DNA from: Solirubrobacterales bacterium
GTDB taxonomy: Bacteria > Actinomycetota > Thermoleophilia > Solirubrobacterales > Solirubrobacteraceae
Assembly: GCA_019244745.1 (NCBI GenBank)
Contig: JAFASF010000255.1
Span: 1 to 53,590 of the forward strand
Reading direction: 5' to 3'
DNA: 53,590 nt
Shown in pieces: positions 40,033-48,542 of this stretch. Made by a program: the position numbers and the translations under genes. The notes under the pieces are model-generated. The model worked only from the letters and a program-made list of their open reading frames with translations, searched no databases and was not told where the DNA came from. How positions within the stretch are numbered: the stretch's first letter is position 1; every line of letters starts with the position of its first letter.

Positions 40033-42890
40033 GCCGCCTCCCCGAGCAGCCCGGCGAGAAGATCTCGCGTCAGCGGGTCGTTCGCTTCAAGTTCGACGGC
40101 ACGATCGTCGAGGCGTACGAGGGCGACACGATCGCCTCGGCGCTGTACGCGGCCGGTCGGCGGACCTTCTCGCGGAGCTTCAAATACCACCGCCGACGCG
40201 GGTTGATGTGCTGCTCGGGCCAGTGCCCGAACTGCATCGTGGCCGTCGACGGCGCTCCGGGGGCGCGAGCCTGCACCGAGCCGGCGCGCGAGGGGATGCA
40301 GGTCGAGCACCTCAACGCGCGCCCCGGCCTCGAGTTCGACGCGATGCGCGCCACCGATCTGGTGGGCGGCCCGTTCACTCCGCCGGGCTTCTACTACAAG
40401 ACGTTCATCAAGCCGCGGCGGTGGTGGCCGCTGTACGAGAAGATCCTGCGCCACGCTGCGGGGCTGGGCCGTCTGCGAGAGGAGCAGCAGGAGCGTGAGT
40501 GGCGGACCGAATACCGGCGCCGTCACGCCGACCTGCTCGTGGTCGGTGGCGGCGCTGCCGGCCTGCGGGCCGCGAGCACAGCCGCGCGGCTCGGCGCCGA
40601 CGTGGTGCTCGTCGACGAGGGCCCCGAGCCGGGCGGCCGGCTGCTGATCGACGGGCGCGGCGAGCGAATCGCGGCGCTAGTCGGCGAGGTTGAGGAGGCC
40701 CGGGTGGAGACCCTGTCGCGGGCCTCGGCCCTTGGCTACTTCGACGGGATGGTTCCCGTGTGGCAGGGCGACACCTTGCACCAGGTCCGCGCCCGCCGGC
40801 ACGTGTTCGCCACCGGGACGATCGAGCAGCCGCTGGTGTTCGCGGGAAACGATCTTCCCGGCGTGATGCTCTCCGACGGCGCCCGGCGGTTGATGGCGTT
40901 GTATTCGGTCCGACCCGGTACGCGCGCGGTCGTCGCGACCACCTCGGATCGGGGGCTCGAGGCGGCGATCGCACTACACGAGGCTGGAGTGGAGATCGCG
41001 GCCGTGGCCGACCTGCGCTCGATCCCGGGATCGCCCGCCGGGACGCTCAAGCGGCTGGGGATCGAGGTGATGCCCGCCCACACCGTCGTTGAGGCGCGCG
41101 GGCGCAAGGCCGTCACCCAGGCCGTGCTCCAGCGCGTGAGCGGGGGCGGCGAGGAGCGCACGTTCGATTGCGATCTGGTCGTCGTCTCCGGGGGCACCGT
41201 GCCCGCCTCGTCGCTGCCCCTCCAGGCCGGCGCTCAGAGCAGGTATGACAACTCGCGCGGGAACTTCGCGCTGACCGAGCTGCCCGAAGGTGTCCACGCC
41301 GCCGGCGAGGTGGCCGGCGTCGAGGAGTTCGAGGCCGTGCTGCGCTCCGGGGAGCTCGCCGGCCTTGAGGCCGCGCATGCGCTCGGGCTCGGCGACGCCG
41401 CATCCCGCGGCAGAGTCGATGAGCTGCGCGGCCGGCTTGCGCTCGCGCGCGACCAGCGCGCCGCGGTGGCCGTGCCTCCGCCGGTGGCGGGCAGCCGACG
41501 CGGCAAGTGCTTCGCCTGCCTGTGCGAGGACGTCACGAGCAAGGACATCCATCTGAGCATCGAGGAGGGCTACGACTCGATCGAGCTCTCCAAGCGCTAC
41601 ACCACGGTCACCATGGGCCCGTGCCAGGGCCGCATGTGCCAGCTGCCCGCGGTCCGGCTGATGGCGCAGGAGACCGGGCAGAGCCTCGAGCAGGTCGGCA
41701 CGACCACCGCGCGCCCTCCATGGGTCTCCGTGCCGATGGGGATCCTCGGCGGCCGGCCGTTCGAGCCGGCGAAGCGCTCCTCGATCCACGGGCGCCACCG
41801 CGAGCTCGGCGGCAACGTCAAGTGGGCGGGCGACTGGCGCCGGCCGTACGACTACGGCGACCCTCGGGGCGAGGCGCTCGCGGTGCATCAGGCGGCCGGG
41901 CTGATCGACGTCTCGACGCTCGGCAAGCTCCTGGTCCGGGGCCCCGACGCCGGCGAATTCCTCGATCGCCTGTACCCCAATCGCTTCTCGAACCTGAAAC
42001 CGGGCCGGATCCGCTATGGCGTGATCAGCTCCGACGCCGGACGAATCGTCGACGACGGGACGATCTGCCGCCTCGACGACGAGTCGTTCTACGTGACCAC
42101 GACTTCGAGCGGCGCCGGCGCGGTCGAGGAGTGGTTCTCCTGGTGGCTGGCCGACTGGGCGATGGGCGTCCACCTGACCGATCTGACCCAGGGACTGTCG
42201 GCGGTCAACCTGGCCGGGCCGCGCGCGCGCGAGATCATGGCCAAGGTCACCGGTCTCGACTGCTCGAACGAGGCGTTCGCGTATCTCGACGGCAAGCGCG
42301 CCGCGATCGCGGGCGTGGCGTGCCTGATCCTGCGGATCGGGTTCGTGGGCGAGGTCGGATACGAGATTCACTTCCGCGCGGCGTACGGCGAGCACGTGTG
42401 GGATGCGCTGCTCGAGGCCGGCGCGGAGTTCGGCATCCGCCCCTTCGGACTCGAGCCGCAGCGGATCCTGCGCCTGCAGAAGATGCACATCCTGGTCGGC
42501 CAGGACACCGATTCCGAGTCGACGCCGTTCGGCGCTGCGATGCCGTGGATCGTCAAGCTCGATAAGGATGAGGACTTCATCGGCAAGTGGGCCCTCGAGC
42601 ACTACGCGCAGACCCCATCGGCGACGTCGCTGGTCGGGTTCACGCTGCCCGACGGGTACGTGCCCACCGAGGGCGCAGTGGTGCTCGACGGGGCCGGATC
42701 GGCGGCCGGTCAGGTCACGAGCGCGCGCTACTCGCCCGTGCTCGGGAAGGTGATCGGCATGGCCTGGGTGCCGAGTGCGCTGGCCCGCGACGAGGCGCGC
42801 GTCACGCTCTCGGACGTCGGCCGGACCGTGACCGCCGAGATCCAGACCAAGCCGTTCTACGACCCCGACGGGGAGGTCCTGCGCTCATGA
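40029..42890 (+). CDS. soxA: Sarcosine oxidase-type alpha subunit with extra iron-sulfur motifs
   Basis: The 953-residue protein has an N-terminal Fer2-like domain, a FAD/NAD domain with VVGGGAAGLRAAS at ~173, and a C-terminal GcvT-like folate domain from ~590, the full SoxA architecture. It would pass the C1 unit to THF and electrons from the beta subunit. Unlike the classic corynebacterial and pseudomonad SoxA, it keeps C61-x4-C66-x2-C69-x12-C82 (plant-type 2Fe-2S pattern) and a second set C497-x-C499-x32-C532-x4-C537 (BFD-type 2Fe-2S pattern). These are seen in cyanide synthase HcnAB-like and amine dehydrogenases, so it may feed a respiratory or ferredoxin carrier instead of O2. Confidence 0.88.
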   Translation: MSRLPEQPGEKISRQRVVRFKFDGTIVEAYEGDTIASALYAAGRRTFSRSFKYHRRRGLMCCSGQCPNCIVAVDGAPGARACTEPAREGMQVEHLNARPGLEFDAMRATDLVGGPFTPPGFYYKTFIKPRRWWPLYEKILRHAAGLGRLREEQQEREWRTEYRRRHADLLVVGGGAAGLRAASTAARLGADVVLVDEGPEPGGRLLIDGRGERIAALVGEVEEARVETLSRASALGYFDGMVPVWQGDTLHQVRARRHVFATGTIEQPLVFAGNDLPGVMLSDGARRLMALYSVRPGTRAVVATTSDRGLEAAIALHEAGVEIAAVADLRSIPGSPAGTLKRLGIEVMPAHTVVEARGRKAVTQAVLQRVSGGGEERTFDCDLVVVSGGTVPASSLPLQAGAQSRYDNSRGNFALTELPEGVHAAGEVAGVEEFEAVLRSGELAGLEAAHALGLGDAASRGRVDELRGRLALARDQRAAVAVPPPVAGSRRGKCFACLCEDVTSKDIHLSIEEGYDSIELSKRYTTVTMGPCQGRMCQLPAVRLMAQETGQSLEQVGTTTARPPWVSVPMGILGGRPFEPAKRSSIHGRHRELGGNVKWAGDWRRPYDYGDPRGEALAVHQAAGLIDVSTLGKLLVRGPDAGEFLDRLYPNRFSNLKPGRIRYGVISSDAGRIVDDGTICRLDDESFYVTTTSSGAGAVEEWFSWWLADWAMGVHLTDLTQGLSAVNLAGPRAREIMAKVTGLDCSNEAFAYLDGKRAAIAGVACLILRIGFVGEVGYEIHFRAAYGEHVWDALLEAGAEFGIRPFGLEPQRILRLQKMHILVGQDTDSESTPFGAAMPWIVKLDKDEDFIGKWALEHYAQTPSATSLVGFTLPDGYVPTEGAVVLDGAGSAAGQVTSARYSPVLGKVIGMAWVPSALARDEARVTLSDVGRTVTAEIQTKPFYDPDGEVLRS

Positions 42891-43654
42891 GCTTCGAGTT
42901 CCTGCACCCCGAGGCGGTGGCGAACGATGCCTGGGCCCCGATCGCGCGCAGCCCCATGGAGCGCCGCGCGCGGGCCTGTGGGGCTCGGTTCGAGGTGCGC
43001 GAGGGCTGGAGCGTCGCCGTCGGATACGGGTCCGCCGAACACGATGACGAGGCGTGGCGGAGCACCGTCGGGTGGGCGGACGTCTCGCACCTCGGCAAGC
43101 TGGAGCTCCAGGCCTCGCCCGACGATCTGCGGACGATCGCCGCTGACGGAGCCGGCGGGGCCGGTGTGTCGTTGGAGCTCGGCCGGGCCACGCGCGCGGC
43201 CGGCGCCTGGTGGTGTCCGCTGTCTCAGGCGCGCGCGCTCGTCGTGTGTGATCCGGGTGTGGCCGCGGGTTTGCGCGAGCGCTTGTCCGAGGCGGCCGCC
43301 GGCGCCTCGGCCCCGCCGGCGAGCGTGACCGACGTGACCACCGCTTTCGCCGCTATGACGCTGGCAGGACCGCACGCGCGCGAGGTGTTCGCGCGCTTTT
43401 GCGCGATCGATCTGCGGCCTTCGGTGACGCCGGTCGCGGGCCTCCGCCCGGGTTCGATCGCCCGGCAGCCCGGGATCGTGCTGCGGGAGGCGGAGGACCG
43501 GTTCCTGATGCTGTTCGGGTGGGCCGTCGCCGAGTACATGTGGACCGTGGTCGACGACGCGGGGTGCGCGCTCGGTGGCCGGCCCGTCGGCGTGGACGCG
43601 CTCGCCGCGCTCGGTCGCGCCGCCGAGGAGTCCGGGGTGCCGTCGCATGCTTGA
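42887..43654 (+). CDS. soxG: Sarcosine oxidase gamma subunit
   Basis: The 255-residue protein has the compact GcvT-like fold of SoxG: SPMERRARACGARFEVREGW, VGWADVSHLGKLELQ, TTAFAAMTLAGPHAREVFARF and RFLMLFGWAVAEYMWTVVDDAG. SoxG completes the alpha-beta-gamma-delta complex and contacts the alpha subunit's folate domain. It is coupled on both sides: ATGA overlap with soxA and an 8-bp overlap with soxB. Confidence 0.87.
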   Translation: MSFEFLHPEAVANDAWAPIARSPMERRARACGARFEVREGWSVAVGYGSAEHDDEAWRSTVGWADVSHLGKLELQASPDDLRTIAADGAGGAGVSLELGRATRAAGAWWCPLSQARALVVCDPGVAAGLRERLSEAAAGASAPPASVTDVTTAFAAMTLAGPHAREVFARFCAIDLRPSVTPVAGLRPGSIARQPGIVLREAEDRFLMLFGWAVAEYMWTVVDDAGCALGGRPVGVDALAALGRAAEESGVPSHA

Positions 43655-44864
43655 CCTGTTCCGCCGGCGACGGATGTGGCGCCGGCAGCGCGACCTCAAG
43701 GACTCCTACGACGTGGTGATCGTCGGGGGCGGCTCGCACGGGCTCGCCGCCGCGTACTACCTGGCCAAGGAGCACGGGATTCGCGACGTGGCGGTATTGG
43801 AGAAGCGCTACATCGGCTCGGGCGCCGCGGGCCGCAACACCACGATCCTGCGCTCCAATTACAAGACGCCCGAGGGTGCGCGCTTCTACGACGCCAGCGT
43901 GAAGCTCTACGAGGGCCTCTCCGAGGACCTCAACTTCAACCTGCTGTTCTCGCAGTGCGGTCACCTGACGCTCGCCCACTCCGACCGCGCGATGTTCGTG
44001 ATGGCCAACCGCGCGGAGGTCAACCGGCTGGCCGGGATCGACTCGAGGCTCATCTATCCGGACGAGATAAAGCGGCTGGCGCCCGCCATGCAGGTCGACA
44101 ACCCGCATGCGACGTACCCGATCATGGGCGCGCTTTACCACCCGCCGGGGGGCATCATCCGCCATGACGCCGTCGTGTGGGGATTTGCCCGCGGCGCCGA
44201 CCGCGGCGGAGCCGAGCTTCACCAGAACACCGAGGTGCTCGGGATGGAGCGCGTCAATGGGCGCGTGTCGGAGGTGCGGACCAACCGAGGTACGGTCAAG
44301 GCGGGCGTGGTGCTCAACTGCACCGCCGGCTGGAGCACGCTGATCTGTGACATGGCCGGGGTCCCGCTGCCGATCACCACCCACATCCTCCAGGCCTGCG
44401 TCACCGAAGCGCTCAAGCCGCTGCTCGACGTGGTGATCGTCTCCTCGCAAATGCATATCTACATCAGCCAAACCGATCGGGGCGAGTTTCTGCTGGGGGC
44501 CGAGATCGAGCCCTGGACCACGTACCGGATGCAGGGCACCCTGAACTTCCTCCAGGAGGTGTCCCGCCACGCCATGGAGCTGTTCCCTCAGCTCGAGCGG
44601 GCACGACTGCTGCGAAGCTGGGCCGGCCTGTGCGACCTCAGCCCGGACTACAGCCCGATCCTCGGCCCGACCGAGGTCGAGAACTTCCACGTGAGCGCCG
44701 GATGGGGCACGTACGGATTCAAGGCGGCTCCGATCGTCGGCAAGACGCTCGCCGAACTGGTCGCCACGGGCCGCACGCCCGAGCTGATCGCGCCGTTCGC
44801 ACTGGAGCGTTTCTACGAGGACAGACTCGTGTCCGAGCTCGCCGCCGCCGCCGTCAGCCATTAG
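43647..44864 (+). CDS. soxB: Sarcosine oxidase beta subunit
   Basis: SoxB is the demethylating flavoprotein. It has the FAD Rossmann motif VVIVGGGSHGLAAAYYLA at ~23-40, the NTTILRSNY strand, and H173 in IIRHDAVVWGFARG, the residue that holds covalent FMN in corynebacterial sarcosine oxidase; the substrate site follows in GAEIEPW and SPILGPTEVENF. Length 405 is standard. Gene order D-A-G-B differs from the classical B-D-A-G. A region of 20 bases separates it from a duplicated fhs start. Confidence 0.92.
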   Translation: MLDLFRRRRMWRRQRDLKDSYDVVIVGGGSHGLAAAYYLAKEHGIRDVAVLEKRYIGSGAAGRNTTILRSNYKTPEGARFYDASVKLYEGLSEDLNFNLLFSQCGHLTLAHSDRAMFVMANRAEVNRLAGIDSRLIYPDEIKRLAPAMQVDNPHATYPIMGALYHPPGGIIRHDAVVWGFARGADRGGAELHQNTEVLGMERVNGRVSEVRTNRGTVKAGVVLNCTAGWSTLICDMAGVPLPITTHILQACVTEALKPLLDVVIVSSQMHIYISQTDRGEFLLGAEIEPWTTYRMQGTLNFLQEVSRHAMELFPQLERARLLRSWAGLCDLSPDYSPILGPTEVENFHVSAGWGTYGFKAAPIVGKTLAELVATGRTPELIAPFALERFYEDRLVSELAAAAVSH

Positions 44865-44884
44865 AGAGACCAGCAAGGGCCACC

Positions 44885-44929
44885 ATGAAAACCAGCGCCC
44901 AGATCGCCCAGAAGAGAGGGTCACGATGA
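44885..44929 (+). other. 14-codon mini-ORF duplicating the fhs N-terminus
   Basis: ATG 44885 opens MKTSAQIAQKRGSR and stops at 44927-44929, inside the ATGA overlap with the fhs start at 44926. Fhs itself begins MKSSLEIAQEHELIP. Both ATGs have ribosome sites: AAGGG near 44874 for the mini-ORF and AGAGAGGG (44913-44920, inside it) for fhs. The 41-bp units are about 70-75% identical. Confidence 0.65.
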
Positions 44930-46605
44930 AGTCAAGCCTCGAGATCGCCCAGGAGCACGAGCTCATCCCGATCGAGACGATCGCCGACCGGGTCGGCCTG
45001 CTCCCCGAGGAAGTCGAGCCCTACGGCCGATACAAGGCCAAGGTGTCGCTGTCGGTGCTCGACCGGCTGGCCGACGTTCCCGACGCCAAGATCGTGTGCA
45101 TCACCGGAATGACGCCGACCAAGGCCGGCGAGGGCAAGACCACGACGCTCGTCGGACTCACCCAGGGGCTCGGCGTGATCGGCAAGAACCCGGTGGCCTG
45201 TCTGCGCGAAGCATCGGTCGGGCCCGTGTTCGGAGTGAAGGGCGGCGCCGCCGGAGGAGGGCTCACGCAGGTGGTGCCCATGGAGGACCTCAACCTACAT
45301 TTCACCGGCGACATCCACGCGATCGGGGCCGCCAACAACCTGCTCGCGGCGATGATCGACGCCTCGATCCTCCACGGCAATCCGCACCAGATCGACGCGC
45401 TGCGGATCGGCTGGCGCCGCGCCGTCGACATGAACGATCGGGCGCTCCGCCAGATCGTGGTGGGCCTCGGTGGACGCCCCAACGGGTACCCGCGCGAGAC
45501 GGGCTTTGACATCACGGCGGCGTCCGAGGTGATGGCGATCATGGCCGTGGCGCATGACCTGGGCGACCTGCGCCAGCGGATCTCGCGGATCACGGCCGCC
45601 TACTCGTATGACGGCGGCAAGCCGGTGACTGCCGAGGACCTCGGGGCTGCCGGCGCGATGACCGTGCTGCTCAAAGACGCGCTCAAGCCGAACCTCGTTC
45701 AGACGCTCGAGGGACAGCCGGTGATGATGCACTGCGGTCCGTTCGCGAACATCGCCCACGGCAACAACTCGCTGGTCGCGGACATGGTCGGCATGAAGCT
45801 CGGCGATTACATCGTGACCGAGTCTGGATTCGGCTCGGACATGGGGATGGAGAAGTTCTTCGACATCGTCTGCCGGTTCGGGAAGCTGATCCCCTCGGCG
45901 GCCGTCCTGGTCACCACCGTGCGCGCGATCAAGCACCACGGCGGCGTGCCCGACGACCCCCGCGTGGACCGCGCCGCCAGCCTGAACGCGATCGAGGTGG
46001 GGATGGCCAACGTCCGTCGCCATCTCGCGATCATCAAGACGTTCGGCGTACCCGCGGTCGTCGCCGTAAACCGCCGGCCGGGCGACACCAACGAGGAGGT
46101 CGAGCTGGTAAAGCGGCTGTCGATGGAGGCCGGGGCTTTTGCCGCTCAGGTCAACGATGGCTTCGCGCGCGGCGGCATCGGCGCCGCCGACCTGGCCGAC
46201 GCGGTCGTCGAGGCGTGCGATCAGCCCAACAGCTTTCACCACCTGTACGAGGACGAGGCGCCGATCCACGACAAGATCGAGGCGATCGCCAAGCGCGTGT
46301 ATGGCGCCCAGGACGTCTACTACTACCCGGCCGCCGAGCAGAAGATCGCGCAGTTCACGCGCGACGGGCTCGCGGAATATCCGGTGTGCATGGCTAAGAC
46401 CCACCTGTCGCTGTCGGCGGATCCGCTGCTGCTAAACGCGCCCGAGCACTTCACGCTGCCGGTGCGCGACATCAGGGCCTACACCGGCGCGGGATGGCTC
46501 GTGCCGCTGTGCGGCGATATCACGCAGATGCCCGGCCTGGGCAAGACGCCGGCGGCGCTGAACGTCGACATCGACGCCGAGGGCCGGACGGTCGGCTTGT
46601 TCTGA
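44926..46605 (+). CDS. fhs: Formate-tetrahydrofolate ligase
   Basis: Fhs makes 10-formyl-THF from formate, THF and ATP. The 559-residue sequence has the P-loop TPTKAGEGKTTT at about residues 64-75, LREASVGPVFGVKGGAAGGG, FTGDIHAIGAANNLL, NEEVELV and C-terminal YTGAGWLVPLCGDITQMPGLGK. It is the formate entry to the folate pool and, in serine-cycle organisms, is the FtfL step. It runs with fch in the same transcript as sox. The start is uncertain only because of the duplicated upstream start (see mini-ORF). Confidence 0.96.
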   Translation: MKSSLEIAQEHELIPIETIADRVGLLPEEVEPYGRYKAKVSLSVLDRLADVPDAKIVCITGMTPTKAGEGKTTTLVGLTQGLGVIGKNPVACLREASVGPVFGVKGGAAGGGLTQVVPMEDLNLHFTGDIHAIGAANNLLAAMIDASILHGNPHQIDALRIGWRRAVDMNDRALRQIVVGLGGRPNGYPRETGFDITAASEVMAIMAVAHDLGDLRQRISRITAAYSYDGGKPVTAEDLGAAGAMTVLLKDALKPNLVQTLEGQPVMMHCGPFANIAHGNNSLVADMVGMKLGDYIVTESGFGSDMGMEKFFDIVCRFGKLIPSAAVLVTTVRAIKHHGGVPDDPRVDRAASLNAIEVGMANVRRHLAIIKTFGVPAVVAVNRRPGDTNEEVELVKRLSMEAGAFAAQVNDGFARGGIGAADLADAVVEACDQPNSFHHLYEDEAPIHDKIEAIAKRVYGAQDVYYYPAAEQKIAQFTRDGLAEYPVCMAKTHLSLSADPLLLNAPEHFTLPVRDIRAYTGAGWLVPLCGDITQMPGLGKTPAALNVDIDAEGRTVGLF

Positions 46606-46627
46606 GCCCTGGCGCTTCTCGTCGGCG

Positions 46628-47260
46628 ATGGCCTTCACCGAGACGGCACTCGCGAAGAGCTCGTTCGGGGAACTGCTGGACGCCGTCGCGGCGGAGACGC
46701 CGGCGCCCGGCGGGGGCTCGGCCGCAGCCTGGGCCGGCGCGCTTGCCGCGGGGCTGGTCGAGATGGCGGCCAAGTTCACCCTCGCGCGCGACGAGTACAC
46801 CGAGCGGTGGGAGCGGATGGCGGAGGTCCGAGCACGCGCCGCGGAGCTGCGGGGACAGCTGCTCTCCTTCGCCGAGCGCGAATTGCACGCCTACGATCCA
46901 GTGCTCGTGGCGCTGCGGCTGGCGCGGGAGGATCCGGCGCGTGAGGCGCGCCTCCGCGAGGCGCGCTCCGGCGCGGCTCAGTCTCCGCTCGAGATCGCCA
47001 GGGCCGCGGCGGCCGTGACCGAGCTGGCGGCCGAGGCCGCCGCGACCGGGAACGCAAACCTGGCCGGCGACGCGCTCACCGCGGCGCTGCTGGCCGATGC
47101 GGCGTGCCGGGCGGCGGCCGGGCTGGTGCGGATCAACCTCGGAGGTGAGCTGGCCGAGGAGCCTCGCTCGAGGGAGGCGGCCGACCTGGCGAAACGCGCC
47201 GCGAGGTTTGGTGTTCAAGCATTGGAAGCAACTCACGGCAGAGAAGAAAGGCAAGGATGA
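46628..47260 (+). CDS. fchA: Methenyl-THF cyclohydrolase (Fch, cyclodeaminase fold)
   Basis: The 210-residue all-helical protein belongs to the FTCD C-domain family, with AAETPAPGGGSAAAWAGALAAGLVEM at residues ~20-45 as the signature. This is the length of the stand-alone Fch of methylotrophs, which hydrolyses methenyl-THF to formyl-THF; the alternative is formimino-THF cyclodeaminase of histidine breakdown, less likely without hutI/formiminotransferase genes. Next to fhs it completes methylene-to-formyl conversion alongside FolD. It ends in an ATGA overlap with a small unannotated gene. Confidence 0.88.
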   Translation: MAFTETALAKSSFGELLDAVAAETPAPGGGSAAAWAGALAAGLVEMAAKFTLARDEYTERWERMAEVRARAAELRGQLLSFAERELHAYDPVLVALRLAREDPAREARLREARSGAAQSPLEIARAAAAVTELAAEAAATGNANLAGDALTAALLADAACRAAAGLVRINLGGELAEEPRSREAADLAKRAARFGVQALEATHGREERQG

Positions 47261-47409
47261 TGCGTAGGCTGTTCGCGCGCCTTCGGGTTCGGACCCCCGA
47301 AGCGCCACGTTCGGAGGGAACCAGACAGGCAGCAAGGCCGGAGGTCTACACCTCCAGGCCGCCGCGCAGGCGCAGCTTCAACGAGGCCGCGCACAAGCTC
47401 GGGCGGTGA
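47257..47409 (+). CDS. Small basic protein, 50 residues, unknown function
   Basis: The ATGATG at 47257 overlaps the fch stop (ATGA), follows a good ribosome site (AAAGGCAAGG) and opens a 50-codon frame: MMRRLFARLRVRTPEAPRSE at the start and PPRRRSFNEAAHKLGR at the end. It has about 14 arginines or lysines and few hydrophobic residues, and no recognisable motif. Coupling to fch, codon use like its neighbours and a stop 9 bases before the convergent gene all support a real gene; the sequence is short, so this remains moderate confidence. Confidence 0.6.
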   Translation: MMRRLFARLRVRTPEAPRSEGTRQAARPEVYTSRPPRRRSFNEAAHKLGR

Positions 47410-47418
47410 ACTCCTTCG

Positions 47419-48426
47419 TCAGGCGCCCGGGGCAGGCGCGCCGGCTGGGTCCAGCACCTCAGGATTGATGGGCGTCGGGGGCCGCTCGCGGCGCAGGACG
47501 GCGATCACGTTCTGAGCCGCGAGCACGGCCATAGCCGTACGGGTCTCGACGGTCGCCGACCCGAGATGCGGCACGAGGACGACGTTGTCGAGCTCGAGCA
47601 GCTCCGGATCGATCTCGGGCTCGCGCTCGAACACGTCGAGGCCGGCGCCGGCTAGCTCCTGGGTTTTCAGGGCGCGAGCGAGCGCCCGTTCGTCGACGAT
47701 CGGGCCGCGAGCGGTGTTGATGAGGTATGCCTCCGGGCGCATCTGGCGCAGCCGTTCTGCGTCGATCAGGTGATGGGTGTTTGGGGACAGCGGGACGTGG
47801 ATTGTGACCACGTCCGCTGTGCTCAGCAGCTCGTCGAGGGGTAGACGGCGTGCCCCGCCGAGCTCTGCCTCGACCTCTCTGGGGGCGGGGCGGCGACTGG
47901 TGTAGGCGATGTTCATCCCGAATGCCCGTGCCCGCCTCGCGGTGGCCTGGCCGATCGCGCCAAGCCCGATCACCCCGAGCGTCTTTCCCTGAAGCCCGGT
48001 GCCGAGCATGAAGAACATGTGCCACGACCACGGTATGCGGGCGCGCAGCAGGCGTTCTCCGTCTCCGAGTCGCCGCGTCACCGCGAGGATCAGCGCCAAC
48101 GCCAGGTCCGCCGTGGCGTCGGTGAGCACGCCGGGCGTGTTCGTGACGACCACCCCTCGCTCGGTGGCCGCGGCCACGTCGATGTTGTCGTAGCCCACGG
48201 CGACGTTGGCCACGCACCGCAGCTGGGGGCCGGCGGCATCGAGTAGCGGGCCATCGACGCGATCGTGCAGGAGCGTGACGAGCGCGTCGGCGCCCGACAC
48301 GGAGCGTTGCAGCTCGGTTCTGGTCAGGGGGCGGTCGTGGGGCGAGAGCCACATTTTCCCGGCGCGGGCTAGGAGCTCGAGCGCCGGGTCCGGGATCCGT
48401 CGCGTCACGACGATCCGCGGCTGCAC
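47419..48426 (-). CDS. D-2-hydroxyacid dehydrogenase (hydroxypyruvate/glyoxylate reductase)
   Basis: The 335-residue protein has the NAD(P) motif GVIGLGAIGQATARR at ~150, substrate motif NVAVGYDNID at ~78, the catalytic Arg in NTARGPIVDE (~245), Glu in the VFEREPEID segment and His in LVPHLGSA (~295). This set matches the glyoxylate/hydroxypyruvate reductase subgroup. In the context of sga it would turn hydroxypyruvate into glycerate, the next serine-cycle step. It is encoded against the sox-fhs operon and convergent to it. Confidence 0.85.
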   Translation of the reverse strand: MQPRIVVTRRIPDPALELLARAGKMWLSPHDRPLTRTELQRSVSGADALVTLLHDRVDGPLLDAAGPQLRCVANVAVGYDNIDVAAATERGVVVTNTPGVLTDATADLALALILAVTRRLGDGERLLRARIPWSWHMFFMLGTGLQGKTLGVIGLGAIGQATARRARAFGMNIAYTSRRPAPREVEAELGGARRLPLDELLSTADVVTIHVPLSPNTHHLIDAERLRQMRPEAYLINTARGPIVDERALARALKTQELAGAGLDVFEREPEIDPELLELDNVVLVPHLGSATVETRTAMAVLAAQNVIAVLRRERPPTPINPEVLDPAGAPAPGA

Positions 48427-48542
48427 GCCGCCAGTCTACTTTCCCGTTCCGGCGAGGTGGATGGATCAATTCGTCCAGATGTCTATTCGAATGAAATAAT
48501 CCGCTCCGCCGGCAGTGCCGGGCGATGCATCAGAGGGTGATC

